A stretch of 15,797 bases of DNA from Bacteroidales bacterium (GTDB taxonomy: Bacteria > Bacteroidota > Bacteroidia > Bacteroidales > UBA4181): positions 1 to 15,797 of the forward strand of contig JAQVSH010000019.1 in assembly GCA_028700615.1 (NCBI GenBank). Reading direction: 5' to 3'. A program made the translations under genes and the position numbers. Below are positions 1 through 7,633 of the stretch, one piece after another; positions within the stretch are counted from its first letter, which is position 1, and every line of letters begins with the position of its first letter. The notes under the pieces are model-generated. The model ran no database searches, had not been told where the DNA came from, and worked only from the letters and a program-made list of their open reading frames with translations.

Positions 1-10
1 AGACACAAAA

Positions 11-40
11 AAAGCTTCCTTCTCTACGGAAGGAAGCTTT
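11..40 (-). terminator. Rho-independent terminator of the rpmB-rpmG-DUF4295 operon
   Basis: A perfect 12-bp inverted repeat (11-22 pairs with 29-40) encloses a 6-nt loop. Read on the minus strand, the second arm ends in TTT and runs into further T residues (complement of the A run at 7-13), which is the classic hairpin plus U-tract layout. It lies 25 nt past the stop codon of the DUF4295 gene. On the plus strand no T run follows, so it should act in the minus direction. Confidence 0.85.
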
Positions 41-64
41 TCATATAGTGGTTCTCTCAACTGA

Positions 65-223
65 TTATTGTTTCAAGAAATTTTGAATCAACTCAGTGGC
101 TACAATTTCTTCTTTGAAAGAATATGCACCTGTTTTTTCAGATTTTACCATTTTGATAACTTTGGCAACTCCTTTGCCATTACCTTCTTTCGTTTTCAGC
201 GTTGCTACTACTTTTTTTGCCAT
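65..223 (-). CDS. DUF4295 family ribosome-associated protein (bL38)
   Basis: Minus-strand reading from ATG at 221-223 to TAA at 65-67 gives a 52-residue, lysine-rich basic protein starting MAKKVVATLKTKEG and ending in NFLKQ. Size, basic character and position directly after rpmG match the DUF4295 family, which in Bacteroidota sits between rpmG and ftsY. From memory, cryo-EM of a Flavobacterium ribosome assigned this family to the large subunit as bL38; I cannot check that here. The start is 12 nt after the rpmG stop, so it should be co-transcribed and stoichiometric with bL28 and bL33. No signal peptide or membrane segment is present. It is easily missed because it is so short. Confidence 0.88.
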   Translation of the reverse strand: MAKKVVATLKTKEGNGKGVAKVIKMVKSEKTGAYSFKEEIVATELIQNFLKQ

Positions 224-235
224 GATTCAGAAGAT

Positions 236-424
236 TTATTTAATTTCTTTATGAACAGTCACTTTTTTCAGGAAAGGGTTGTATTTCCGTCTTTCCAGAC
301 GATCTGTTGTGTTCTTTTTATTTTTGGTGGTAATATAACGGGACATACCCGGAACTCCGCTACCTCTTTGTTCAGTGCATTCCAGAATGACCTGAATGCG
401 ATTGCCCTTTGATTTCTTTGCCAT
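236..424 (-). CDS. rpmG: 50S ribosomal protein L33 (bL33)
   Basis: This 62-residue basic protein begins MAKKSKGNRIQVILECTE and carries the typical bL33 core (YITTKNKKNT, then LERRKYNPFLKKVTVHKE). It is a small protein of the 50S subunit near the E site. Only one cysteine is present, so the paired CxxC zinc motifs of the zinc-binding paralogue are missing and this is the zinc-independent form. It follows rpmB by 14 nt and precedes the DUF4295 gene by 12 nt, so all three should lie on one transcript. Confidence 0.96.
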   Translation of the reverse strand: MAKKSKGNRIQVILECTEQRGSGVPGMSRYITTKNKKNTTDRLERRKYNPFLKKVTVHKEIK

Positions 425-438
425 GGTGTAATCCTCCC

Positions 439-678
439 TTAAAATGTAATGAAACCTTTAGCCTGAGCATCTTTCAATGCATTCATCAGACCTTTTTTGT
501 TAATAATACGGAGACCTGCGGCGGAGACTTTCAAGTCAATCCAGCAATCAGCTTCTTCCAAATAAAATTTTTTAACAAAGAGATTCGGTTTAAATAACCT
601 TTTGGTTCTTCTCTTGGAGTGCGATACGTTATTTCCAACCATCGCCGTCTTTCCCGTAATTTGACAAACCTGTGACAT
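439..678 (-). CDS. rpmB: 50S ribosomal protein L28 (bL28)
   Basis: The 79-residue product starts MSQVCQITGKTAMVGNNVSH and contains the conserved bL28 stretch SKRRTKRLFKPNL followed by LKVSAAGLRIINKKG. It is a structural protein of the large ribosomal subunit. An in-frame ATG exists 48 nt upstream (726), but the ATG at 676-678 matches the family N terminus and has an A-rich Bacteroidota-style leader (ATAAAAAC), so I use the shorter form. It is the first gene of the rpmB-rpmG-DUF4295 operon. I found no convincing TAnnTTTG element between this gene and the hydrolase at 871. Confidence 0.96.
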   Translation of the reverse strand: MSQVCQITGKTAMVGNNVSHSKRRTKRLFKPNLFVKKFYLEEADCWIDLKVSAAGLRIINKKGLMNALKDAQAKGFITF

Positions 679-870
679 GTTTTTATCGTATTTGATGTCC
701 GTTTCTTGATTGAAATTGGTGCGCAAAAATCATTAAAATATTTGAATTAATCAAACAATCCTGTTATTATTTTCCAAAAAGACTGCATTTTAACCCCGGG
801 TACTCTGCGATGATGTAAAGAAAAAACCGAGAGACGCACCTTCGCATAATTTCTCCCCAAAAACTTTGTT

Positions 871-2226
871 CTAAAGGGGATTTTCCATCACAGCTTTAAA
901 TAAAAAAATTCCGCCGCTTTGTTTTAGGAGTAATTCCTCTTTTTCAGGGTTAAATTCAATGATAATCCCGGCTGCCTCAAATTGAAACTGATCCGGAGCG
1001 GTATATTCCAATGGAAAAGCAGACTGTCCCTCCCCCTGGGCTATCAGAATTGTATCATTTTTAGTGATGGTAATCTTAATCGGAATCACTGAACTTTCGT
1101 ACACTCCAAGATATTTATCCAGATCTTCAGTACTTATTGAATGTAATGTATGAGCCTTAAATACAGGTATTTTATATTCTTTATTAAAACAAATACTTAA
1201 AATACCATGATATATTTCATCCAGGGGATATGTCTGTCCGTTGGTGCAAAATGCCACCGCCAGACCTTCCTCCGGAAAATACCGCAGCATAGAGATAAAT
1301 CCGTCAATGCCCCCGTTATGTCCAAATGCCTTTTTGTCGGAAAAAGTATATTCAAAAAGGCCAAGGCCATGGCCTTCAAACATGCTCTTCATCTGACTAA
1401 GGCTTTCAGATCTTATCAATTTATTGGAAAACAATGCCGTAATAAATTTTGTAAGATCGTACGGGGTTGAACAAACAGCACCCGCTCCGCTCGGAATACT
1501 CATGTCCGTTTCGGGTAATTCTTTCCACTGGCCCATAAATCCGTATGATTTAGCCTCATTACGATCTGTATTAATTTCTGTTCCGCAATATGTATTGGTA
1601 AGACCTATGATATCTGTGATTTTTTCTTTGAGTAGTTCCGAATATCCTTTACCCGTAATTTTTTCCAAGATATATGATAAAAGAACATAATTGGAATTAC
1701 TGTACTCCCATTTGGATCCCGGGGTAAATACGGATGGGTTCTTACTGATCTTCTGAAGTATTTCAGCATGGGTTTTAGGTATTGTCATCCATTGAGTATA
1801 CTCCGGATCATTGGTAAAATTATAAATTCCGCTGCGATGGCCCAGTAAATGTTCTATGCTAATCAGCTTCGCATTGGGAACTTCCGGAAACCAGGTATCA
1901 AGCTTATTTGAAAGAGTTAATTTCCCTTCTTCTATCAGCTGAAAAACCATCGTTGCCGTAAAGAGCTTAGAAATAGAACCTATTCTGTATATTGTTTTTT
2001 CATTTGCCGGAATTGATTTTGAATCCGAAACGGACAAATATCCCATAGATCCGTTGTATACGGATTTTCCCTGAGCAGAAACGGCTAAAGTCCCCATCAC
2101 CTTGTTGTTCAGGGAGAGCACATTGAGAAGGCTATCCATTTTTTCTTTGTTCAGGGATTGGGCAAAGACCGTGGAAATGGATAAACAGCCGATACTTAAT
2201 GCTACAACATAAATTTTGGCATTCAT
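871..2226 (-). CDS. Exported serine hydrolase, beta-lactamase/PBP-like (class C fold)
   Basis: The 451-residue protein has an N-terminal signal peptide (hydrophobic residues 6-22, probable cleavage after FAQ at 23). It carries all three active-site motifs of the beta-lactamase family (Pfam Beta-lactamase, COG1680): SxxK at 84-87 (SISK, nucleophile Ser84), YxN at 175-177 (YSN) and an H-N-G-G box at 303-306 in place of KTG. A C-terminal region of about 100 residues (roughly 350-451) looks like the small beta-rich accessory domain often found in this group. The family includes DD-peptidases, esterases and peptide hydrolases as well as true class C beta-lactamases, so antibiotic resistance should not be assumed; a periplasmic peptidase or esterase is at least as likely. 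The gene stands alone and is divergent from the alkylation repair gene. Confidence 0.85.
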   Translation of the reverse strand: MNAKIYVVALSIGCLSISTVFAQSLNKEKMDSLLNVLSLNNKVMGTLAVSAQGKSVYNGSMGYLSVSDSKSIPANEKTIYRIGSISKLFTATMVFQLIEEGKLTLSNKLDTWFPEVPNAKLISIEHLLGHRSGIYNFTNDPEYTQWMTIPKTHAEILQKISKNPSVFTPGSKWEYSNSNYVLLSYILEKITGKGYSELLKEKITDIIGLTNTYCGTEINTDRNEAKSYGFMGQWKELPETDMSIPSGAGAVCSTPYDLTKFITALFSNKLIRSESLSQMKSMFEGHGLGLFEYTFSDKKAFGHNGGIDGFISMLRYFPEEGLAVAFCTNGQTYPLDEIYHGILSICFNKEYKIPVFKAHTLHSISTEDLDKYLGVYESSVIPIKITITKNDTILIAQGEGQSAFPLEYTAPDQFQFEAAGIIIEFNPEKEELLLKQSGGIFLFKAVMENPL

Positions 2227-2448
2227 CTTTTAAAATTTTAAGATTCCATAAACATAAAAATCCGGACACTGCTCTGACAGTCCCATTTCTTTCATTAATG
2301 AATATTAATGCAATCTCTCCCAATAAAATCTTTTTCAACGGTAAAAGTAAAATAAATCATGAAGATCCGCCGGGAAGAATGCTTTTTGTTTAATTGCTGT
2401 TTTTCTCCGTAATTTGTCTGAAATAAACTATACCTTATTATAAGTACC

Positions 2449-3156
2449 ATGACAGCTCAATTTATTCAGGAGGAACTTTTTTCTGTTGCAAATCCTGAGA
2501 AAGCCGTTTTTCTTCAAAAATTTTTTAAAACCGGAAAAAATCAATATGCTGAAGGAGATGTTTTTCTTGGAATTATTGTCCCGGTTAGCCGCAATATAGC
2601 CCGCGCCAATCGTAAAACCCCTTTGGATGAGCTGCAGATTCTTCTCAATAGTCCTTATCATGAAGCCCGATTGGTGGCGTTGATGATTCTGGTTGAACAA
2701 TTTAAAAAAGCCGGAGAAGAAACACGTGAGATGATATTCTCGTTTTATCTCCGCAATACGTCTCATATTAATAACTGGGATCTGGTAGATCTTTCGTGTG
2801 TTTCTATCGTTGGATCCCATTTATTAAATAAAGACCGTTCGGTATTATACAAAATGGCCGACAGTGCGCTGTTATGGGATCAACGCATTGCGATTGTTTC
2901 AACCCTTGCTTTCATCCGTGAACTGGAGTTTGAAGATACCCTGGATATTGCCCGAAAATTCTTATCCCATCCGCACGACCTGATTCATAAAGCTACAGGC
3001 TGGATGCTCCGGGAAGTAGGCAAAAGAAGTCTTGATACGTTGATTGGTTTTCTCGAAGAAAATGCGACCAGAATGCCCAGAACAGCATTACGCTACTCTA
3101 TTGAACATTTATCCGGGCAAGACAGAGAGTATTTTATGAAAAAACGGGATGTCTGA
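2449..3156 (+). CDS. DNA alkylation repair protein, AlkD-type glycosylase
   Basis: This 235-residue, all-helical (HEAT-like) cytoplasmic protein matches the AlkD family, which excises positively charged N3- and N7-alkylpurines without flipping the base out. The key residues of Bacillus cereus AlkD (Trp109, Asp113, Arg148, Trp187, from memory) have clear counterparts: Trp110 and Asp114 in the segment INNWDLVDLS, Arg146 in WDQRIAIV, and Trp185 in GWMLREVGKR. Length is normal for the family. The start at 2449 gives the expected N terminus with no competing upstream Met. It stands alone on the plus strand, 222 nt from the divergent hydrolase gene, and nothing nearby suggests an adaptive-response operon. 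I see no good promoter element upstream; TAATTTG at about 2411 is one base short of the consensus spacing. Confidence 0.88.
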   Translation: MTAQFIQEELFSVANPEKAVFLQKFFKTGKNQYAEGDVFLGIIVPVSRNIARANRKTPLDELQILLNSPYHEARLVALMILVEQFKKAGEETREMIFSFYLRNTSHINNWDLVDLSCVSIVGSHLLNKDRSVLYKMADSALLWDQRIAIVSTLAFIRELEFEDTLDIARKFLSHPHDLIHKATGWMLREVGKRSLDTLIGFLEENATRMPRTALRYSIEHLSGQDREYFMKKRDV

Positions 3157-3185
3157 AAAATGATTGTGAAAATCAGACTATTTTT
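3151..3185 (+). terminator. Weak hairpin overlapping the stop codon of the AlkD-type gene
   Basis: A 6-bp stem (GTCTGA at 3151-3156, TCAGAC at 3173-3178) with a 16-nt loop is followed at once by a T-rich stretch (TATTTTTG). The TGA stop codon forms part of the first arm. The long loop makes it a marginal terminator, and the same T-rich stretch also fits a promoter element for the next gene, so the two readings compete. Confidence 0.3.
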
Positions 3186-3186
3186 G
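3179..3186 (+). promoter_or_regulatory. Candidate Bacteroidota -7 promoter element for the rhamnosidase gene
   Basis: TATTTTTG fits the Bacteroidota sigma-ABfr -7 consensus TAnnTTTG and lies 29 nt upstream of the ATG at 3216. No TTG at a proper -33 spacing is visible, and the region is T-rich, so a chance match is possible. Confidence 0.3.
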
Positions 3187-3215
3187 AAAATAATTATTTG
3201 CTAAGATTTTGTGTG

Positions 3216-5915
3216 ATGAGACCTGTTGCCGTATTGTGCTTTTTGATGTTTTTGTACTCCTGCCAAAAGAAGGTGGATCCCTGTATGGTAGTGGACCTGC
3301 GGTGCGAATATCTTGTAAACCCCATCGGGATAGATGTCGATAAACCCCGTCTTTCCTGGCGGATTCAGGATCTCAGAATGGGGGCTTTACAGCAGGCTGT
3401 ACAGATTGTGATAGATACTGACTCATCTGTAGTAGCTTCTGGCAGGGGATCCATTCTTAAAAGCAGAAAAATGGATTCTGATCAGAATTTTTTTGTTCCG
3501 GAAGGAATCATCTTTGAACCTTTTACACGCTATTACTGGAGTGTCAGGGTCTGGGATTTGGAAGAAAAAGTAACCGATTTTGCTCCCGTGGCCTATTTTG
3601 AAACCGGAATGATCTCACAAACCAACTGGAATGGAGATTGGATCTCTGACTCACACAATATATCTGAAAAGAGAGCTCCTTATTTCAGAAAAGAATTTAA
3701 TGCATCCCAACCGGTCGTTTCTGCTCGTGTGTATATTTCGGCTGCGGGACTCTACGAACTTTCCATCAACGGGGAAAAGATTGGGGATCATATGCTGGAT
3801 CCAATGTATACCCGGTTTGACCGTCGTAACCTGTATGTTTCTTACGATGTAACGCAAGCAATTTCTCACGGAAAAAATACGCTGGGGGTTATTCTCGGAA
3901 ATGGCTGGTATAACCACCAGCCCACTGCGGCTTGGTCTTTTGATCAGGCAACATGGCGGGACCGCCCAAAATTCTGTATGGATCTGAGAATTGTATATCA
4001 GGGAGGAGAGGAAGAGATCATTTCAACCGACACTTCATGGAAAACGTTTTCAGGTTCCATCGTATCCAATAATATTTATACAGGGGAACAGATTGATGCC
4101 CGGCTGGAACAAACCGGATGGGATAAACCAGGTTTCAATGATTCGCAGTGGAATGCATCCATTGTGGTCTCTGCTCCTTCTCAAAATATTGTATCCCAGC
4201 AAATGCCGCCTATTCGTATTGCAGAGGAAATTCCGGCACAATCCGTCAGAAAGATTGATGAAAAAACCTATTTGTTTGATTTTGGAAGAAATATGGCGGG
4301 AGTGACCCGGCTTACCGTATCCGGAACCTCAGGCACTACTTTCCGGATTCAGCACGGAGAACGGCTCGATGCAAGAGGGTTTCTGGATATGTCCAACATT
4401 AATGGACTGTACAATCCTACAGGGGATGCCGATCCTTTTCAAACAGATATATATATTCTCAGTGGATCGGGAATGGAATCTTTTTCACCGCGTTTTAATT
4501 ATAAAGGATTCCGCTATGCGCTGGTCACCGCAGACCGCCCCGTAACCCTGAATGAAAGAAACCTTACAGCCTGCTACATGCACAGCGATGTGCAAAAAAT
4601 TGGAACGATTGAATCTTCCAATCCAACCCTGAATAAAATTGCTCAGGCCACGGATAATTCCTATCTGTCCAATTTATTTGGCTATCCGACGGATTGCCCG
4701 CAACGGGAGAAAAACGGATGGACCGGGGATGCCCATATTGCTATAGAAACGGGTTTATACAATTTTGACGGAATTACTATTTATGAAAAGTGGATGGCAG
4801 ACCACCGGGATGAACAGCAACCCAATGGAGTGCTTCCTGCCATTATTCCAACCAGCGGGTGGGGCTATCACTGGGCTAATGGTACTGACTGGACCAGTAC
4901 CATTGCTATTATTCCCTGGAATATTTATTTGTTCTACGGAGATTCCCGGCTATTGGAGCAGACTTATGATAATATCAAACGATATGTGAATTATATTGAC
5001 CGTCATTATCCTTCGGGCCTCACCGACTGGGGACTGGGAGACTGGATCCCGGTGAAATCCAATGCAAACAAGGAACTCACCTCTTCCGTGTATTATTATG
5101 CAGACGTAACAATTCTTGCAAAAGCCGCTGCATTGTTCAACAAGACGGAAGATGAAAAAAAATATCTGGCATTGGCAGAAAAAATCAGGGATGCAATCAA
5201 TGCAAAATTTTATAATGCATCTGAAGGAATCTACGCTTCCGGATTGCAAACAGAGTTGTCCGTTCCGCTGTATTGGGGTGTAGTAGAAGAGGAAAACAAA
5301 GAAAAAGTGGCCGAACAATTAGCCAAACGGGTGGAAGCGGACATGTTCCACCTGGATACAGGTCTTCTTGGAAGCAAAACCCTTCTGAATGCCTTAAGTG
5401 AGAATGGATATTCAAATATAGCCTATCGTGTGGCTTCTCAGGAAACTTATCCTTCCTGGGGATGGTGGATAGTCAACGGAGCCACCTCTTTATATGAAAA
5501 CTGGCTGGTGGATTCTTACAAAGACTTATCGATGAACCATATTATGTTTGGGGAAATCGGAGCCTGGTATTATAAAGGAATAGGCGGTATATTTCCTGAT
5601 GAGAAAAATCCCGGGTTTAAAAATATCCTGCTCAAGCCTCATTTTGTTGAAGGGCTGGAGTGGTTTAAATCTACCCATAAAGCCCCCGGCGGGGAAATTG
5701 TATCTTCCTGGAAAAGGGAGGGAAATAAAATACTCTATGATATCACGATTCCGGCCAATACCACTGCTTTACTTACCCTGGAAGATGATTTCAAAAATGT
5801 AGTGGGCAACGGATCCGATAAAATAGCCATTCCTCAGACTTCCATGCCCAGAGATCAGAAAGGGAATAAAAATATCACCTTAAAGTCAGGCTCTTATCAA
5901 TTTTCCCTCGAATAA
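3216..5915 (+). CDS. Lipoprotein alpha-L-rhamnosidase, glycoside hydrolase family 78
   Basis: The 899-residue protein releases terminal alpha-L-rhamnose from plant glycans or glycosides by an inverting mechanism. I start it at the ATG at 3216, because this gives a lipoprotein signal (MRPVAVLCFLMFLYSC, lipobox cysteine at 16); a TTG at 3198 would add six residues and is less likely. The order is a fibronectin-like N-terminal region (about 25-140), the jelly-roll rhamnosidase N domain with GNGWYNHQ (about 160-330), a further beta domain, the (alpha/alpha)6 catalytic barrel (about 460-790) and a C-terminal beta domain. Catalytic-region residues are visible in DCPQREKNGWTGDA (Asp493, Glu498, Asp505) and GATSLYENW (Glu761, candidate general base). 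The lipoprotein signal suggests attachment to the outer membrane, periplasmic or surface side. No susC/susD, regulator or other glycosidase lies in the window, so it is a solitary gene. Confidence 0.93.
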   Translation: MRPVAVLCFLMFLYSCQKKVDPCMVVDLRCEYLVNPIGIDVDKPRLSWRIQDLRMGALQQAVQIVIDTDSSVVASGRGSILKSRKMDSDQNFFVPEGIIFEPFTRYYWSVRVWDLEEKVTDFAPVAYFETGMISQTNWNGDWISDSHNISEKRAPYFRKEFNASQPVVSARVYISAAGLYELSINGEKIGDHMLDPMYTRFDRRNLYVSYDVTQAISHGKNTLGVILGNGWYNHQPTAAWSFDQATWRDRPKFCMDLRIVYQGGEEEIISTDTSWKTFSGSIVSNNIYTGEQIDARLEQTGWDKPGFNDSQWNASIVVSAPSQNIVSQQMPPIRIAEEIPAQSVRKIDEKTYLFDFGRNMAGVTRLTVSGTSGTTFRIQHGERLDARGFLDMSNINGLYNPTGDADPFQTDIYILSGSGMESFSPRFNYKGFRYALVTADRPVTLNERNLTACYMHSDVQKIGTIESSNPTLNKIAQATDNSYLSNLFGYPTDCPQREKNGWTGDAHIAIETGLYNFDGITIYEKWMADHRDEQQPNGVLPAIIPTSGWGYHWANGTDWTSTIAIIPWNIYLFYGDSRLLEQTYDNIKRYVNYIDRHYPSGLTDWGLGDWIPVKSNANKELTSSVYYYADVTILAKAAALFNKTEDEKKYLALAEKIRDAINAKFYNASEGIYASGLQTELSVPLYWGVVEEENKEKVAEQLAKRVEADMFHLDTGLLGSKTLLNALSENGYSNIAYRVASQETYPSWGWWIVNGATSLYENWLVDSYKDLSMNHIMFGEIGAWYYKGIGGIFPDEKNPGFKNILLKPHFVEGLEWFKSTHKAPGGEIVSSWKREGNKILYDITIPANTTALLTLEDDFKNVVGNGSDKIAIPQTSMPRDQKGNKNITLKSGSYQFSLE

Positions 5916-5923
5916 GCAATTTG

Positions 5924-5953
5924 TATGCTGACCCTTAAAATCTACTCAGCATA
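5924..5953. terminator. Short inverted repeat between convergent rhamnosidase and cinA genes
   Basis: An 8-bp perfect inverted repeat (TATGCTGA at 5924-5931, TCAGCATA at 5946-5953) with a 14-nt loop spans the 30-nt gap between two convergent genes and includes the cinA stop codon. Neither side has a strong T run, so it may be a weak bidirectional terminator. Confidence 0.35.
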
Positions 5954-7220
5954 ATATTGATTTCTGTTTCCTGATCGCCTGCAAAAGAAAAGCCATAGCA
6001 GCTGTGGAAGCTCTTTTGATATTGCGGTCACGGTGGTCTCCGAAATGGAAACATTCCGAATAAACCTTGTCGGCGAATGCCCAGGCTATACAAACCGTAC
6101 CGACCGGTTTTTCATCAGATCCCCCGTCAGGACCCGCAATGCCGGTCACTGAAATGGCATAATCCGATTTAAGCCGATTTTTGACGCCGATAACCATTTC
6201 TTCAGCCACTTCACGGCTTACCGCACCATATTGATTCAACGTTCCCTGGTTTACATCCAACATACTGGTCTTGACTTCATTCGAATAAGCGACGACTCCG
6301 CCTTTAAAATAAGCAGAAGAACCGGAAATAGAAGTGAGCAGGTGAGAAATATATCCTCCTGTACAACTTTCTGCGACAGCAATCGTTGCATGTTTTTCCT
6401 TGAGAAGAATTCCCAATTCTTCTTCCACGCGCTTTCCCTTTTCGCTGATGATATATTCACCTGCAGCATTTCTTATGAGAGTGGCTTGACTTTCAAGGTC
6501 TGATTCCAATTGTCCGGAATCCTCTCCCATGGCCGTCAAACGGAGTTTTACCGAACCGGGTTCTGGCAGATAGGCCAAACTGAGATGAGAAGGTAATTGA
6601 TCTTCAAAGTTTGTTAATTTTTCTGCTAAAAGGGACTCTCCTATTCCTTGCGTAATAATGGTTTTATGCCGGATCGCGGGCAGACTGAAACGGACTTTTA
6701 AATCGGGAAGAATTTGATCTTCCATCATGGTGATCATCTCAAACGGAACCCCTGGCATAAAAAAATACAGAGTTCCATCTTTTTCCAGTCTTAATCCCGG
6801 AGCAGTGCCACAGATATTGGGTACAATAGTGGCCTTGGAAGGAAAATCAGCCTGTTTCTGATTCAGTTCATTCATCCCTATCCCCCGGCTGCCGAGAAGT
6901 TTTTCAACATGCCTGTAGACATTTTCATCCCTCTCCAGATGGTCGTCAAAATATTCACAAATGGTTTGTTTGGTAATATCGTCTCTGGTAGGGCCTAATC
7001 CGCCGGTAACAAAAACGAGCGATACTCTTTCCCCTGCATTTTGAAGCGCTTTAAGAATTTCTTCCCGTTGATCTCCGATGGAGGCTACCTGATGAATCCA
7101 AATTCCGATGGCATTAAGGTGCTGTCCCATCCATGCGGAGTTGGTATCAACAATCTGACCGATCAGTATTTCGTCTCCGATAGTAATAATTTCAGCTTGT
7201 AAAGAAAAATGTGTTTGCAT
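5946..7220 (-). CDS. cinA: CinA family protein, nicotinamide-nucleotide amidohydrolase
   Basis: The 424-residue product has the full two-domain CinA layout. An N-terminal molybdopterin-binding-like (MoCF/COG1058) domain covers about 1-175, with GDEILIGQIVDTNS at 15-28, TGGLGPTRDD at 72-81 and FMPGVPFEM at 154-162. A C-terminal PncC-type amidohydrolase domain covers about 265-420, with AESCTGG at 283-289, VVAYSNEVK at 309-317, TGIAGPDGG at 359-367 and KPVGTV at 371-376. By analogy with PncC, Ser285, Tyr312 and Lys317 are candidate catalytic residues. The C domain deamidates NMN to nicotinate mononucleotide for NAD salvage; the N domain in homologues has ADP-ribose pyrophosphatase activity. The old 'competence-damage' name reflects a recA-linked role in Streptococcus. 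It is cytoplasmic. The start at 7220 is supported by a TACATTTG element 27 nt upstream. Confidence 0.95.
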   Translation of the reverse strand: MQTHFSLQAEIITIGDEILIGQIVDTNSAWMGQHLNAIGIWIHQVASIGDQREEILKALQNAGERVSLVFVTGGLGPTRDDITKQTICEYFDDHLERDENVYRHVEKLLGSRGIGMNELNQKQADFPSKATIVPNICGTAPGLRLEKDGTLYFFMPGVPFEMITMMEDQILPDLKVRFSLPAIRHKTIITQGIGESLLAEKLTNFEDQLPSHLSLAYLPEPGSVKLRLTAMGEDSGQLESDLESQATLIRNAAGEYIISEKGKRVEEELGILLKEKHATIAVAESCTGGYISHLLTSISGSSAYFKGGVVAYSNEVKTSMLDVNQGTLNQYGAVSREVAEEMVIGVKNRLKSDYAISVTGIAGPDGGSDEKPVGTVCIAWAFADKVYSECFHFGDHRDRNIKRASTAAMAFLLQAIRKQKSILC

Positions 7221-7247
7221 GATGTATGGAAAAGAATATTACTGCAG

Positions 7248-7255
7248 CAAATGTA
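7248..7255 (-). promoter_or_regulatory. Candidate -7 promoter element for cinA
   Basis: On the minus strand the bases read TACATTTG, a full match to the Bacteroidota -7 consensus TAnnTTTG, ending 27 nt before the cinA ATG. No TTG is seen at the -33 position. It lies back to back with the tRNA promoter at 7308. Confidence 0.45.
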
Positions 7256-7307
7256 AGGGTTTCGGAAAAAAATCTTCTAAAAAGCCCGGAATATTAAATC
7301 AGATTTC

Positions 7308-7315
7308 TAAATTTG
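7308..7315 (+). promoter_or_regulatory. Candidate -7 promoter element for the tRNA-Thr/tRNA-Gly transcript
   Basis: TAAATTTG matches TAnnTTTG exactly and ends 14 nt before the first base of tRNA-Thr, a fitting distance for a short 5' leader. No clear -33 TTG is present. The same octamer occurs upstream of the IMP dehydrogenase gene. Confidence 0.5.
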
Positions 7316-7329
7316 CACCTCGGTTAAAG

Positions 7330-7402
<73 letters not shown>

Positions 7403-7452
7403 CTAATAGCAGCACGGTCTTTTTGATTTTTTGCTATATTTCCAGACTTTTT

Positions 7453-7525
7453 GCGGAAGTAGCTCAGTTGGTAGAGCACAACCTTCCCAAGGTTGGGGTC
7501 GCGGGTTCGAATCCCGTTTTCCGCT
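7453..7525 (+). tRNA. tRNA-Gly (anticodon CCC)
   Basis: This 73-nt cloverleaf has acceptor stem GCGGAAG with TTTCCGC (last pair G-T), D-arm TAGCTCAGTTGGTAGAGCA, anticodon stem CAACC/GGTTG around the loop TTCCCAA with anticodon CCC at 7486-7488, T arm GGGTTCGAATCCC, and discriminator T at 7525. CCA is not encoded. It reads GGG glycine codons. It starts 50 nt after tRNA-Thr and is followed by a strong terminator, so the two tRNAs probably share one precursor. Confidence 0.97.
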
Positions 7526-7532
7526 CTAAATT

Positions 7533-7564
7533 AAAACAGGTCATCAAAGATGACCTGTTTTTTT
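7533..7564 (+). terminator. Rho-independent terminator after the tRNA pair
   Basis: A perfect 13-bp stem (AAAACAGGTCATC at 7533-7545, GATGACCTGTTTT at 7549-7561) with a 3-nt AAA loop ends in seven consecutive T residues (7558-7564). On the minus strand it ends in TTTTAATTT and could also stop transcripts coming from the IMP dehydrogenase gene, whose stop codon lies 69 nt away. Confidence 0.92.
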
Positions 7565-7633
7565 GTATTATACCGTAAGAGGATTGCGATCTAACTTTCT
7601 TGTAGATATGAAAGGCTTATCGTTTCTGATCCA

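Noticed and set aside
679..726. Extended N terminus for rpmB from ATG at 726
   Set aside because: The added 16 residues do not resemble bL28; the ATG at 678 gives the family N terminus MSQVCQITGK.
854..880. TCCCC/GGGGA hairpin near the 3' end of the serine hydrolase gene
   Set aside because: Only 5 bp with a 17-nt loop and no T run on the minus strand; too weak to call a terminator.
2227..2448. Possible promoters between the divergent hydrolase and AlkD-type genes
   Set aside because: No TAnnTTTG match on either strand; TAATTTG near 2411 is one base short of the needed spacing.
3198..3215. TTG start for the rhamnosidase
   Set aside because: The ATG at 3216 gives a standard lipoprotein signal peptide, and the six extra residues add nothing.
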